Shown: positions 1 to 7,750, numbered from the stretch's first letter. The stretch: 56,006 bases of DNA from Bacteroidota bacterium (GCA_013288945.1 JABDAZ010000017.1:1-56006), one strand, 5' to 3'. Numbers and translations are program-made. Notes: generated by a model from the letters alone, not told the origin.

Positions 1-1
1 A

Positions 2-154
2 GGGCCTTTCCGGATTTTGCTTGCAGCAAAAGATGATTTTTCTGCATTTGAAATGTGGTACCGCGAAGACAGGCGCCACATCACGCACCAAATTGCAGTT
101 CATGAATTGCAAAACCATTATTTGCAAATGACAAAAGTAGATTTAACCCGATAA
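2..154 (+). CDS. C-terminal end of an unrecognised protein
   Basis: An open frame runs in from the left edge and stops with TAA at 152-154, giving the last 50 residues of a protein. The tail is rich in charged and aromatic residues (WYREDRRHIT, HELQNHYLQM), with no membrane segment or motif I can name. In many bacteria secY and map precede infA, but this tail does not look like methionine aminopeptidase. A 132-nt gap and a promoter-like box separate it from infA, so it need not be in the same operon. Confidence 0.55.
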   Translation, partial: GPFRILLAAKDDFSAFEMWYREDRRHITHQIAVHELQNHYLQMTKVDLTR

Positions 155-262
155 TTGCTGATTTGCGGCTTAAAATCTGTCAAAAAAAGTGGATAAACAA
201 CTATTTGTCCACAAAAAATGTAATTTTTTCCACGAAGTTTTCTTAATTCGGGAATAGATACC

Positions 263-270
263 TATCTTTG
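263..270 (+). promoter_or_regulatory. Candidate -7 promoter box of infA
   Basis: TATCTTTG matches the Bacteroidota -7 consensus TAnnTTTG and ends 16 nt before the infA ATG. The -33 region is only T-rich, not a clear TTTG. If used, it gives infA-rpmJ and the alpha operon a promoter of their own. Confidence 0.5.
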
Positions 271-286
271 CGCTCCCAAAAACAGT

Positions 287-505
287 ATGGCTAAACAAGC
301 ACTCATTAAACAAGATGGTACGATTATAGAAGCTTTATCCAATGCTATGTTCAAAGTAAAGCTGGAAAACGGACACGAAATATTGGCAACCATCTCCGGC
401 AAAATGAGGATGAATTATATCCGTATTTTACCCGGCGATAAGGTGGGAGTGGAAATGAGCCCGTACGATTTAACAAGAGGAAGAATTATTTTCAGGTATA
501 AATAA
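287..505 (+). CDS. infA: Translation initiation factor IF-1
   Basis: Encodes 72 residues, the usual IF-1 length. It is a single S1/OB-fold domain that sits in the ribosomal A site of the 30S subunit during initiation. Recognisable family segments are the start [11 protein letters not shown], the central [14 protein letters not shown] and the end [11 protein letters not shown]. The ATG at 287 follows a candidate -7 box. rpmJ begins 32 nt downstream, the standard infA-rpmJ pairing ahead of rpsM. Confidence 0.97.
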   Translation: MAKQALIKQDGTIIEALSNAMFKVKLENGHEILATISGKMRMNYIRILPGDKVGVEMSPYDLTRGRIIFRYK

Positions 506-537
506 CTCTTTATTATAAAGAGTAAAAAATCAAGATT

Positions 538-654
538 ATGAAAGTTCGTGCATCCATTAAAAAACGCAGTGCAGATTGCAAAATTGTAAGAAGAAAAGGA
601 AGGCTTTATGTTATTAACAAAAAGAATCCGCGCTTCAAACAGAGACAGGGATAG
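538..654 (+). CDS. rpmJ: 50S ribosomal protein L36, zinc-free type
   Basis: A 38-residue ORF starting [11 protein letters not shown] and ending NPRFKQRQG, the L36 signature. The canonical zinc-binding form has three Cys and one His. Here only Cys14 remains; the other ligand positions are occupied by Ser, Asn and Phe. This is therefore the zinc-independent C-minus form, common in Bacteroidota. It lies 32 nt after infA and 108 nt before rpsM, as expected for the spc/alpha junction. Confidence 0.96.
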   Translation: MKVRASIKKRSADCKIVRRKGRLYVINKKNPRFKQRQG

Positions 655-762
655 TTTTCAATTGGCATTTATTGGTTGGCAATTTATAGTTCAACTAAAT
701 ATTTCAAATTGATAATTGGTTATTACAAAGTAAAAATATCAAACAAAAAATAAAATAATAAT

Positions 763-1146
763 ATGGCTCGTATTGCCGGCGTTGACTTACCAAAAAATAA
801 AAGAGGGGAAATTGGCCTTACTTATATATTTGGTATCGGACCATCTACTGCAAAATATATTTTAAACAAAGCTGGTATCAGCCTTGATAAAAAAGTAAAC
901 CAGTGGGATGATGAAGAATTGAATGTTATCCGTAACACGATTACGAATGAATTTAAAGTAGAAGGTGCTTTACGTTCTGAAGTGCAGATGAGTATTAAGC
1001 GTTTGCTTGATATCGCTTGCTACCGTGGTTTGCGCCATCGTAAAGGCTTGCCGGTTCGTGGCCAGCGCACACGTACCAATAGCCGCACACGTAAAGGAAA
1101 ACGTAAAACAGTTGCAGGTAAAAAGAAAATAGCAGCTAAAAAATAG
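763..1146 (+). CDS. rpsM: 30S ribosomal protein S13
   Basis: 127 residues. N-terminal [15 protein letters not shown], the helix-two-turn-helix part around residues 15-60, and a basic C-terminal tail ([19 protein letters not shown], then a Lys-rich end) that reaches the decoding centre and tRNA. S13 sits in the 30S head and contacts the 50S subunit. It is the first gene of the alpha operon proper. The stop is TAG followed immediately by TAATAA, so termination is triply secured. Confidence 0.97.
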   Translation: MARIAGVDLPKNKRGEIGLTYIFGIGPSTAKYILNKAGISLDKKVNQWDDEELNVIRNTITNEFKVEGALRSEVQMSIKRLLDIACYRGLRHRKGLPVRGQRTRTNSRTRKGKRKTVAGKKKIAAKK

Positions 1147-1155
1147 TAATAAATA

Positions 1156-1178
1156 AGCCTGCAGTTTTTCTGCGGGCT
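1156..1178 (+). terminator. Hairpin after rpsM, weak terminator or processing site
   Basis: AGCCTGCAG at 1156-1164 pairs with CTGCGGGCT at 1170-1178 around a TTTTT loop, with one G-U pair. The sequence that follows (CATTTG) is not a U tract, so full termination is unlikely. It may attenuate, or stabilise a processed rpsM 3' end. Confidence 0.5.
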
Positions 1179-1300
1179 CATTTGTTTATATGTACCAGGC
1201 TTTTTAGAATCAATATGGAAACAGGTACAAGTTAGTATTGGTTCACATTTCTTTTTTGAAATGCATTTTTAAAAACAAAAGATTACCTCGGTAAAAAATT

Positions 1301-1711
1301 ATGGCAAAAGCACAACAACAGGCAACCAGCGCAAAAGCTGCTGCTAAAAAAAGAGTGGTTCGGGTTGATGTTTATGGAGACGCGCACATTAATGCAAGCT
1401 TCAACAATCTTATTGTAAGCATTACCAACAAGCAAGGCCAGGTAATTTCTTGGAGCAGCGCTGGTAAAATGGGTTTCAGGGGTTCTAAAAAGAACACGCC
1501 TTATGCTGCGCAAATGGCTGCTGCTGATGCTGCTAAAACCGCACTGGATGCAGGTTTGAAGAAAGTTGATGTATTTGTAAAAGGCCCAGGTTCTGGCCGT
1601 GAAGGTGCAATACGTTCGCTAGCAAACAGTGGAATTGAAGTAGTGATGATTAAAGACGTTACGCCTTTACCACACAATGGTTGCAGGCCTCCTAAAAAAC
1701 GCAGAGTTTAA
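1301..1711 (+). CDS. rpsK: 30S ribosomal protein S11
   Basis: 136 residues, slightly longer than the E. coli protein because of an Ala/Gln/Lys-rich N-terminal extension (about residues 1-20). Family core segments: [38 protein letters not shown] and the C-terminal [14 protein letters not shown]11 forms part of the 30S platform near the mRNA exit. A 154-nt gap separates it from rpsM, much longer than in E. coli. Confidence 0.97.
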   Translation: MAKAQQQATSAKAAAKKRVVRVDVYGDAHINASFNNLIVSITNKQGQVISWSSAGKMGFRGSKKNTPYAAQMAAADAAKTALDAGLKKVDVFVKGPGSGREGAIRSLANSGIEVVMIKDVTPLPHNGCRPPKKRRV

Positions 1712-1717
1712 TTAAAA

Positions 1718-1789
1718 CCCAAAAAACAAATACAAATTCCAAAGAATGCAGTTGGTTTTTGAATATTGGATTTTGGGCATTGAAGATTT
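1718..1789. repeat. Intergenic inverted/dispersed repeat, copy 1
   Basis: CCCAAAA at 1718-1724 is inverted as TTTTGGG at 1771-1777. Its right part, 1764-1789 (TATTGGATTTTG, two bases, CATTG, then an A-rich/T-rich end), recurs at 3640-3664 between rpoA and rplQ. It looks like a short mobile-type or decayed intergenic repeat inserted between ribosomal genes. Confidence 0.5.
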
Positions 1790-1807
1790 GATACAATTAT
1801 TTAAAAG

Positions 1808-1851
1808 CTGGATAAGATTCAATTTTAAGATTTTTTAATAATCTTATCCGG
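1808..1851 (+). promoter_or_regulatory. Hairpin in the rpsD leader
   Basis: GGATAAGATT (1810-1819) is perfectly inverted as AATCTTATCC (1840-1849). One G-U and one C-G pair extend the stem to 1808-1851. It ends 25 nt before the rpsD ATG. S4 is a known autogenous regulator in other phyla, so this could be a leader element, but the sequence alone does not show binding. Confidence 0.4.
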
Positions 1852-1876
1852 GAACTAAAAAATCTAAAATTACATT

Positions 1877-2482
1877 ATGGCACGTTACACAGGTCCTAAG
1901 ACCAGAATTTGTCGCATTTTCGGTGAGCCTATTTTAGGCAACGGAAAATACCTGACAAAAAACAGCAATCCTCCAGGGCAACATGGCCCTACAAAAAAGC
2001 GTAAAGCACTTGGTGAATACGCAATTCAGCTAAAAGAAAAACAGAAAGCGAAATACACTTATGGTGTGTTGGAACGCCAGTTCCGTAAAACTTTTGAAGA
2101 AGCTGTACGCCGTAAAGGTGTTACTGGTGAAAACTTAATTAAATTATTGGAAGGCCGTTTGGATAATGTGGTTTACCGACTTGGTATTGCACCATCTCGT
2201 CCGGCAGCGCGCCAGTTAGTTACACATAAACACATCGTTTTAAATGGCGAAGTAACAAATGTTCCTTCTTGCCAGTTAAAACCAGGTGATGTTATTCAAC
2301 TGAAAGAAAGCACACAGGGAAATGCTGGATTAACCGGTCAAATCCGTGGAAAAAATGCAAAGTTCAGTTGGTTAGATTGGAACGAAACTGAATTTACCGG
2401 AACATTCATTGCTTATCCTGAACGTGAAAGTGTTCCGGAAAATATTAAAGAGCAGTTGATTGTTGAGTTGTATAGCAAGTAA
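1877..2482 (+). CDS. rpsD: 30S ribosomal protein S4
   Basis: 201 residues. The N-terminal domain (about residues 1-90) lacks the paired zinc-binding cysteines found in some S4 proteins (ICRIFGEPILG, PPGQHG). The S4 RNA-binding domain covers about residues 93-155 (LEGRLDNVVYRLGIAPSRPA, LVTHKHIVLNG, LKPGDVIQL). S4 nucleates 16S rRNA assembly and forms the mRNA entry site. In the alpha operon it commonly acts as the translational repressor; a leader hairpin lies immediately upstream here. Confidence 0.97.
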   Translation: MARYTGPKTRICRIFGEPILGNGKYLTKNSNPPGQHGPTKKRKALGEYAIQLKEKQKAKYTYGVLERQFRKTFEEAVRRKGVTGENLIKLLEGRLDNVVYRLGIAPSRPAARQLVTHKHIVLNGEVTNVPSCQLKPGDVIQLKESTQGNAGLTGQIRGKNAKFSWLDWNETEFTGTFIAYPERESVPENIKEQLIVELYSK

Positions 2483-2554
2483 AATTAAAAGAAGAAGTAA
2501 AAGCATTAATTTTTATTTCATTTCAATTTTCACTTTCTAAAAGAAACAATAATA

Positions 2555-2574
2555 ATGTATGGTAAAACATACAT
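2555..2574 (+). promoter_or_regulatory. Small hairpin upstream of rpoA
   Basis: ATGTATG (2555-2561) and CATACAT (2568-2574) form a 7-bp stem with a GTAAAA loop, 27 nt before the rpoA start. There is no U tract. Its role is unknown; it may shape the 5' end of the rpoA message after processing. Confidence 0.3.
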
Positions 2575-2601
2575 CGTACATCTAAAATCGTAAATTTTAA
2601 T

Positions 2602-3600
2602 ATGGCCATTTTAAATTTCCAGAAACCAGACAAGATAATACTACAGAAAGCTACCGATTTCGAAGCTCAATTCGAATTTCGCCCGCTGGAACCGGGTTTT
2701 GCTGTAACTGTTGGTAATGCTTTGCGCCGCGTTTTGCTTAGCTCTTTAGAAGGTTATGCAATAATCGGTGTAAAAATTGAAGGTGCTGACCATGAGTTTG
2801 CTACCTTAAAAGGCGTAACAGAAGATGTGGTGGAAATTATCCTTAATCTTAAACAAGTTCGCTTTAAGAAAAAAGTTGAACATGAAGTAGGACAGGAAAA
2901 AATTATATTGAACCTGAAAAACAGGACTGAATTTACAGCCGGAACTATTGGCGATGCTACTTCTGGTTTTGAAGTAATGAACCCTGAGTTGCTTATTTGC
3001 ACAATGGATTCTTCTGCAAAATTAGATATAGAAATCACAATTGGTAAAGGCCGTGGTTACGTGCCTGCAGAAGATAACAAACAAAAAGACGCACCATTCG
3101 GTTATATACCAACTGATTCTATTTTTACGCCGATTAAGAACGTAAAATATTCAATCGAAAATACCCGTGTTGAACAACGTACTGACTTTGAAAAATTGAT
3201 CATGGAAGTTGTTACAGATGGAACTATTCATCCGGAAGAAGCTGTTAAGCAGGCATCGCGCATTCTTATCCAGCATTTGATGATTATTACTGATGAAAAT
3301 ATTACGTTTGATAATAAAGAAGAAAAGAAAGAAGATTTAGTTGACGAACAGACTTTGCAATTACGCAAAGTATTGAAAACACCTTTGGAAGATTTAGATC
3401 TTTCTGTACGTGCATTCAATTGCCTGAAAGCAGCTAAGATTAACAGCTTAAGCGAATTAGTTACTTACGAACAGGAAGACCTTATGAAGTTCCGCAACTT
3501 CGGACAAAAATCTTTGGCTGAAATTGAACAGGTTCTTGGCGAAAGAGGCTTGCATTTCGGAATGGATTTAGCGAAACTTAAAGTAGATGATATCGATTGA
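2602..3600 (+). CDS. rpoA: DNA-directed RNA polymerase subunit alpha
   Basis: 332 residues. The N-terminal dimerisation and assembly domain covers about 1-230 (RPLEPGFAVTVGNALRRVLLSSLEGYA, NTRVEQRTDFEKL). A linker of roughly 25 acidic/Lys residues follows. The C-terminal helix-hairpin-helix domain covers about 260-325 (LEDLDLSVRAFNCLK, NFGQKSLAEIEQVL) and contacts upstream DNA and activators. It starts at an ATG in an AT-rich leader, 119 nt after rpsD, in the standard alpha-operon position. Confidence 0.98.
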   Translation: MAILNFQKPDKIILQKATDFEAQFEFRPLEPGFAVTVGNALRRVLLSSLEGYAIIGVKIEGADHEFATLKGVTEDVVEIILNLKQVRFKKKVEHEVGQEKIILNLKNRTEFTAGTIGDATSGFEVMNPELLICTMDSSAKLDIEITIGKGRGYVPAEDNKQKDAPFGYIPTDSIFTPIKNVKYSIENTRVEQRTDFEKLIMEVVTDGTIHPEEAVKQASRILIQHLMIITDENITFDNKEEKKEDLVDEQTLQLRKVLKTPLEDLDLSVRAFNCLKAAKINSLSELVTYEQEDLMKFRNFGQKSLAEIEQVLGERGLHFGMDLAKLKVDDID

Positions 3601-3601
3601 T

Positions 3602-3664
3602 AAAATCCAAAAAATAAAAATCAAAAAACAATTTATTGGTATTGGATTTTGAACATTGGAATTT
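3602..3664. repeat. Intergenic inverted/dispersed repeat, copy 2
   Basis: AAAATCCAA (3602-3610) is inverted as TTGGATTTT (3642-3650), starting directly at the rpoA stop. Positions 3640-3664 resemble 1764-1789, sharing TATTGGATTTTG and CATTG with the same two-base spacing. The transcript could fold into a hairpin between rpoA and rplQ. Confidence 0.5.
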
Positions 3665-3719
3665 CATAACATAATCCTGTAATTCCTGACACGGTACAGG
3701 GTTTTAAAACTAAGTCAAC

Positions 3720-4232
3720 ATGCGTCACGGAGATAAAATTAAAAACCTTAGCAGAACAACTTCACATCGTAAAGCGTTGTTAAGAAACCTAGCTATCCAG
3801 TTAATTACACATAAGAGAATTGTTACTACACTTGCAAAAGCAAAAGCATTGCGTGTTTATGTAGAACCATTAATCACCAAAGCAAAAGAAAATACAACGC
3901 ACCAGCGCAGAATGGTATTTAGCCATTTACAAGATAAGGAAGCGATTGTTGAATTATTTGGGCCAGTTGCAGAAAAAATTGCAGGCCGTCCGGGAGGTTA
4001 CACACGTGTAATTAAATTAGGTGCACGTTTAGGCGATAATGCAGAAACTGCAATGATTGAGCTGGTTGATTACAACGAAATTTACGGCAAAGGAAAAGGC
4101 GAAGCAAAAGAAACTGCGAAGAGAACGCGCCGCGGATCATCAACACGCAAAAAAGCAACAGATGCTATAACTGAAGTTGCTACAGATGCAAAAGTTGAGG
4201 ATGTGAAAACAGAAAAAAAAGCCGCTGAATAA
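3720..4232 (+). CDS. rplQ: 50S ribosomal protein L17 with long C-terminal tail
   Basis: 170 residues against about 127 in E. coli. The core domain (1-~118) has the L17 signature [20 protein letters not shown] and [19 protein letters not shown]. The extra C-terminal 50 residues are low-complexity, first basic and then acidic ([28 protein letters not shown]). Extended L17 tails are familiar in Bacteroidota. It is the last gene of the alpha operon: it ends in tandem TAATAA stops, 23 nt before a strong terminator. Confidence 0.96.
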   Translation: MRHGDKIKNLSRTTSHRKALLRNLAIQLITHKRIVTTLAKAKALRVYVEPLITKAKENTTHQRRMVFSHLQDKEAIVELFGPVAEKIAGRPGGYTRVIKLGARLGDNAETAMIELVDYNEIYGKGKGEAKETAKRTRRGSSTRKKATDAITEVATDAKVEDVKTEKKAAE

Positions 4233-4254
4233 TAATGCTTAATTATTTTTATAC

Positions 4255-4286
4255 AAAGGCAAGGCTTTAAAAGTCTTGCCTTTTTT
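4255..4286 (+). terminator. Rho-independent terminator of the alpha operon
   Basis: AAAGGCAAGGCTTT is inverted as AAAGTCTTGCCTTT with one G-U pair, followed by a T run at 4281-4286. It has a GC-bearing stem and a U tract directly downstream of rplQ. Confidence 0.85.
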
Positions 4287-4300
4287 GTTGGATTAATAAT

Positions 4301-4363
4301 AAACCTTGAAGGTTTTTTATGAACATAAAATTTCGAAGATACTTTTCAAAACCTTCAAGGTTT
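4301..4363. repeat. Inverted-repeat element between rplQ and carA
   Basis: AAACCTTGAAGGTTTT (4301-4316) and its exact reverse complement (4348-4363) flank 31 nt. Each arm is itself nearly palindromic (AACCTT-G-AAGGTT), so alternative structures form. It resembles the AACCTTGAAGGTT intergenic repeats often seen in Bacteroidota genomes (from memory). Confidence 0.65.
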
Positions 4364-4434
4364 AAAACAATGTGAAAAAGTAATGACAACATACAATCAC
4401 TTATTTCTTTTCTTTGCAAAACTTTTATTAATAC

Positions 4435-5541
4435 ATGTCTTCAACAAATACAATTCCTCAAGCTGTTCTTTTGCTCGCAGATGGCACGGTTCATTATGGT
4501 AAAGCATATGGAAAAACCGGCACAACATCTGGCGAAATTTGCTTTAACACCGGTATGACAGGTTACCAGGAAGTTTTTACAGACCCAAGTTATTTTGGGC
4601 AAGTGCTTATTATGAACAGTGTTCATATCGGAAATTATGGAGTTAAAGATTCCGATGTAGAATCCGGCAATGTAAAAATCCGCGGATTAATAGGAAGAAA
4701 TTTAGAAGAGCAATTTTCCCGCAAACTTGCAAAAGGATCTCTGGATGATTATTTAAAAGAAAATAATATTGTTTGTATAGAAGGTGTTGATACAAGGTCT
4801 CTCGTTGCACACGTGCGTACAAAAGGAGCGATGAATTGTATAATATCTTCTGAGATTACTGATGTTGAACAACTGAAGCAACAACTCGCCAAAGTGCCTT
4901 CAATGGATGGCTTGGAGCTTGCTTCAACAGTAAGTACAGATAAAGAATATGAATTGGGCGACCCAAAATCTTCCATCAAAATTGCTGTGCTTGATTATGG
5001 CGTGAAAGAACATATTTTGCAGTGTATGGTTGATCGTGGCGCTTATGTAAAAGTATATCCTGCAAAAACAGGCATTGAAAAATTAAAAGCATTTAATCCT
5101 GACGGATATTTTTTATCCAACGGCCCCGGCGATCCTGCGCCGATGGATTATGCAGTGAACACTGTTAAAGAAATTCTGAAAGAAAATAAACCGTTGTTTG
5201 GCATTTGCCTTGGCCATCAATTGCTTGCTCTTGCCAATGACATTCCGACTTTTAAAATGCATCATGGCCACCGCGGATTGAATCATCCAGTAAAAAATAT
5301 TATTACCGGAAGATGTGAAATCACCACGCAAAATCATGGCTTTGGTGTTAATCCTGATGCAGTGAGACATAATGCAAACGTAGAAATTACGCATGTAAAT
5401 TTAAATGATGATTCTATTGAAGGAATCAGGATAAAAAACAAGCCGGCATTCTCTGTTCAATATCACCCGGAATCCACGCCAGGCCCGCACGACAGCCGTT
5501 ACCTCTTTGATGATTTTATCGAAATGATTAAGAAGAATTGA
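4435..5541 (+). CDS. carA: Carbamoyl-phosphate synthase small (glutaminase) subunit
   Basis: 368 residues, typical for CarA. It hydrolyses glutamine and passes ammonia to CarB for carbamoyl phosphate (pyrimidine and arginine synthesis). The N-terminal small-subunit domain (about 8-140) holds GEICFNTGMTGYQEV and DTRSLVAHVRTKGAM. The C-terminal class I glutamine amidotransferase domain (about 180-365) has the nucleophile Cys258 in GICLGHQ and the dyad His344/Glu346 in QYHPEST. carB is not adjacent. It follows the alpha operon but lies beyond its terminator. Confidence 0.96.
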   Translation: MSSTNTIPQAVLLLADGTVHYGKAYGKTGTTSGEICFNTGMTGYQEVFTDPSYFGQVLIMNSVHIGNYGVKDSDVESGNVKIRGLIGRNLEEQFSRKLAKGSLDDYLKENNIVCIEGVDTRSLVAHVRTKGAMNCIISSEITDVEQLKQQLAKVPSMDGLELASTVSTDKEYELGDPKSSIKIAVLDYGVKEHILQCMVDRGAYVKVYPAKTGIEKLKAFNPDGYFLSNGPGDPAPMDYAVNTVKEILKENKPLFGICLGHQLLALANDIPTFKMHHGHRGLNHPVKNIITGRCEITTQNHGFGVNPDAVRHNANVEITHVNLNDDSIEGIRIKNKPAFSVQYHPESTPGPHDSRYLFDDFIEMIKKN

Positions 5542-5548
5542 TAATATG

Positions 5549-5640
5549 TTAATTAATAATTGATAATGAAATTTTATATAAAATTTGAATTAGTTCACAC
5601 TTTAATAATTATTAATTCTTAATTATCAATTATTAATTAA
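5549..5640. repeat. Long AT-rich inverted repeat between carA and aroQ
   Basis: A 19-nt arm at 5549-5567 (starting TTAATTAATAATTG) is exactly inverted at 5622-5640, with a 54-nt spacer. The right arm ends 3 nt before the aroQ ATG, so a folded transcript would bury the aroQ start. Related AATTGATAATTAATAAT sequence occurs near 15030. Confidence 0.6.
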
Positions 5641-5643
5641 AAT

Positions 5644-6057
5644 ATGAAAATCGCAATCATTAATGGCCCGAATTTAAATTTGCTTGGAACACGCGAACCA
5701 GATGTTTACGGCAATCAAACTTTTGATCAATACTTCGAATCACTCAAACAAAAATATCCTGCAGTTGAATTCAATTATTTTCAAAGCAATATTGAAGGTG
5801 AATTGATTAATGAATTGCAGCGCGTTGGTTTTTCTTACAAAGGTATTATTATTAATCCCGGCGGTTATACGCACACTTCGGTTGCGCTTGGCGATGCAAT
5901 TGCTGCAATAAAAACAGAAGTGATTGAAGTGCATATCAGCAACATTCATGCGCGCGAAGATTTCAGAAAAATATCTCACGTTTCTGCAAAATGCAAAGGA
6001 ACAATTGCAGGTTTAGGATTGAAAGGTTATGAACTCGCCCTTCAATATTTTTTGTAA
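5644..6057 (+). CDS. aroQ: Type II 3-dehydroquinate dehydratase
   Basis: 137 residues, a small flavodoxin-like enzyme converting 3-dehydroquinate to 3-dehydroshikimate (third step of the shikimate pathway). It begins with the family signature INGPNLNLLGTREPDVYG, carrying the active-site Arg/Tyr loop. It then shows NPGGYTHTSVAL and EVHISNIHAREDFR with the catalytic His. The ATG lies 3 nt after an inverted-repeat arm. It converges with the parvulin gene on the other strand. Confidence 0.95.
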   Translation: MKIAIINGPNLNLLGTREPDVYGNQTFDQYFESLKQKYPAVEFNYFQSNIEGELINELQRVGFSYKGIIINPGGYTHTSVALGDAIAAIKTEVIEVHISNIHAREDFRKISHVSAKCKGTIAGLGLKGYELALQYFL

Positions 6058-6107
6058 AGTTTGATTAATAATTCTTTTATAATCTGCGAATCTGCAGCGC
6101 AAAAATT

Positions 6108-6746
6108 TTACAAAAACACGCGCATTATCAAAGCAAAGCCTGTATCTTTTTTTGGCTCTTCTGTTTTTTTAATAATGTGCAAACCATTCGGGCTCCACAA
6201 TTTAAACACATCGCCTTTTTTACTTTTTTCAACTTCTTCTTCAATCGGTGGAAACAAAACGCCGCGCGCAATCCAGCCCAAATCGCCTTTAGTAGCGCTT
6301 TCGCCGCCCATCGAATACGTTTGCGCAAGCTCTTCAAAAGTCGCCGAGCCATCTTTTATTCTTGCCAAAATTTTATTTCCCAATGAGTCGGCATATTTAA
6401 AATGAAACACAGTTGTATCAATAAATATCTGGCTTATGCGATAAAATACATTCGGAGATTTCGCCAAAATTTGCACCAAAAATTTTGAACCATTTTGATT
6501 ATACGGCCCGTAAACTTTTTTTTCTTTGCCACGATAAGCAAGGCTGTCTGCAATGCTTCTGAAAAGGTTGGTGCGCGTAACAACAATCGTATCTATCTTA
6601 AATCTTTTTTTCAAAATCTGTTTCACATATAGCGGCGAGTTCGGCGATTTTTCAAGTTCCGTTTTTATTTCACTAACCGTTTGTTTTTGCGTAAAACCAT
6701 TTTTAAAAAAAAGTATTAATAAAATAAAACACAGCAATATTTTCAT
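6108..6746 (-). CDS. Secreted parvulin-type peptidyl-prolyl isomerase
   Basis: 212 residues with an N-terminal signal peptide (KILLCFILLILFF, cleavage near GFTQ). The parvulin PpiC domain lies at about 95-200 (ARIKDGSATFEELAQTYS, GDLGWIARGVLFPPIEE, VFKLWSPNGLHIIK). The preceding segment is a short SurA-like helper region. It should assist folding of periplasmic or outer-membrane proteins. The ATG at 6746 sits 20 nt after a clean -7 box. It is a single-gene unit facing aroQ. Confidence 0.85.
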   Translation of the reverse strand: MKILLCFILLILFFKNGFTQKQTVSEIKTELEKSPNSPLYVKQILKKRFKIDTIVVTRTNLFRSIADSLAYRGKEKKVYGPYNQNGSKFLVQILAKSPNVFYRISQIFIDTTVFHFKYADSLGNKILARIKDGSATFEELAQTYSMGGESATKGDLGWIARGVLFPPIEEEVEKSKKGDVFKLWSPNGLHIIKKTEEPKKDTGFALIMRVFL

Positions 6747-6765
6747 TTGTTAGTTATTGTGGCGG

Positions 6766-6773
6766 CAAAGATA
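6766..6773 (-). promoter_or_regulatory. Candidate -7 box of the parvulin gene
   Basis: Read on the minus strand, TATCTTTG matches TAnnTTTG 20 nt before the ATG at 6746. Confidence 0.5.
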
Positions 6774-7048
6774 AGGGCAAATAAAAAGCTTAAGCAAACA
6801 ATGAAAACACTTTATCAGCAACAACTTTTTTATTAATAAACAGCTTATTAATAAGTTGATCTTTTATTTTTTTGTAACCAGCAATTGGTTTTCAATTTGG
6901 CATCGTTGCGTCGCACTCTTGTACGTCCTGTTCATTATTCGGCGCTTTATTATTTGCAAACACTTTATATTTTCTTTATATTGATCTGCTTTTGAAAATG
7001 CTAAACTGGATCGATTTTCGTTTTATAAAAAGAATTAAAATATACAAT
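6774..7048. other. Non-coding gap between divergent genes
   Basis: No convincing ORF. It is AT-rich with repeated TTATTAATAA, and contains a GC-richer island at 6900-6943 that is repeated near 14.95 kb (annotated separately). Promoters for the MORN-like gene should lie here, but I find no exact TAnnTTTG close to its start. Confidence 0.5.
6900..6943. repeat. Dispersed intergenic repeat, copy A
   Basis: The segment beginning GCATCGTTGCGTCGCAC matches 14944-14988 at about 37 of 45 aligned columns. Shared cores are GTTGCGTCGCAC and CTTGTAC. It is richer in GC than its surroundings and non-coding in both places. Confidence 0.6.
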
Positions 7049-7705
7049 ATGCGGTTGCTTTTTTTAATCTTTATATTTTGCTCATTCAACAGTTTTTCTC
7101 AATGGAAAACTTACAGCATCGGTGTTAATGGAGATACGATTAATGGTACAGATAAAAATAATTTACGCCAAGGCAAATGGGTTCATCATGTTGATGAACT
7201 CCGCGGTGAGCCTGGCTTTGAAGAAGAAGGCGAATATAAAAACAACCGAAAGGAAGGCCCGTGGCGCCTGTTCAGTTTGCAGGGAGATTTAACCGGAATC
7301 GAAATTTATAAATGGGGAAACAAAGATGGCGTAAGCCAATATTTTAGCCCATCCGGAGCATTAATAAGAGAAGAAGGTTGGAAAGCAATGAACCCCGATA
7401 AACAATATGACACACTTGAAATTGAAGATATCGATCATCTCAATCAATACAAAACCGTAATCGTAAAAAACGAAGGCGTTGCCATAAAACACGGAACCTG
7501 GAAATTTTATGATCCTGTTTCCGGTATGATTATAAAAACAGAAACATATTCACTTGGTAAATTAGAAGGTGGAAAAGCAGATAAAACCGTCGCCCTCGTT
7601 GATTCAACAAAAGCAAGTGCAAAACCGAAAGAAGTGCTCGATTATGAAAAAAAGAATGCGGGCAAAAAGAAAATAAAAGTAAAAGATGGCAGTGTGAGTT
7701 ATTAA
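7049..7705 (+). CDS. Secreted MORN-like repeat protein
   Basis: 218 residues from ATG 7049. A frame starting with TTG at 6992 would add 19 residues ahead of an obvious signal peptide (RLLFLIFIFCSFNSFSQ), so the later ATG is preferred. The mature part has MORN/YwqK-type repeats (LRQGKWVHHVDE, YKNNRKEGPWRLFSLQG, WGNKDGVSQYFSPSG, KHGTWKFYDPVSG) at about 40-180, and a Lys-rich tail. Such proteins are exported in Bacteroidota, with unknown function. It ends in tandem TAATAA and shares a terminator with icd. Confidence 0.75.
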   Translation: MRLLFLIFIFCSFNSFSQWKTYSIGVNGDTINGTDKNNLRQGKWVHHVDELRGEPGFEEEGEYKNNRKEGPWRLFSLQGDLTGIEIYKWGNKDGVSQYFSPSGALIREEGWKAMNPDKQYDTLEIEDIDHLNQYKTVIVKNEGVAIKHGTWKFYDPVSGMIIKTETYSLGKLEGGKADKTVALVDSTKASAKPKEVLDYEKKNAGKKKIKVKDGSVSY

Positions 7706-7750
7706 TAATTTATTTCAACAAAAAAATTAATGAACATTTATTCATTAATA

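Noticed and set aside
1283-1513. Minus-strand ORF opposite rpsK
   Set aside because: It lies inside the clear S11 gene on the other strand, is Cys/Phe-rich and resembles no family; a shadow frame.
6061-6405. Plus-strand ORFs opposite the parvulin gene
   Set aside because: The minus strand encodes a complete parvulin with signal peptide and promoter box; the plus frames are low-complexity shadows.
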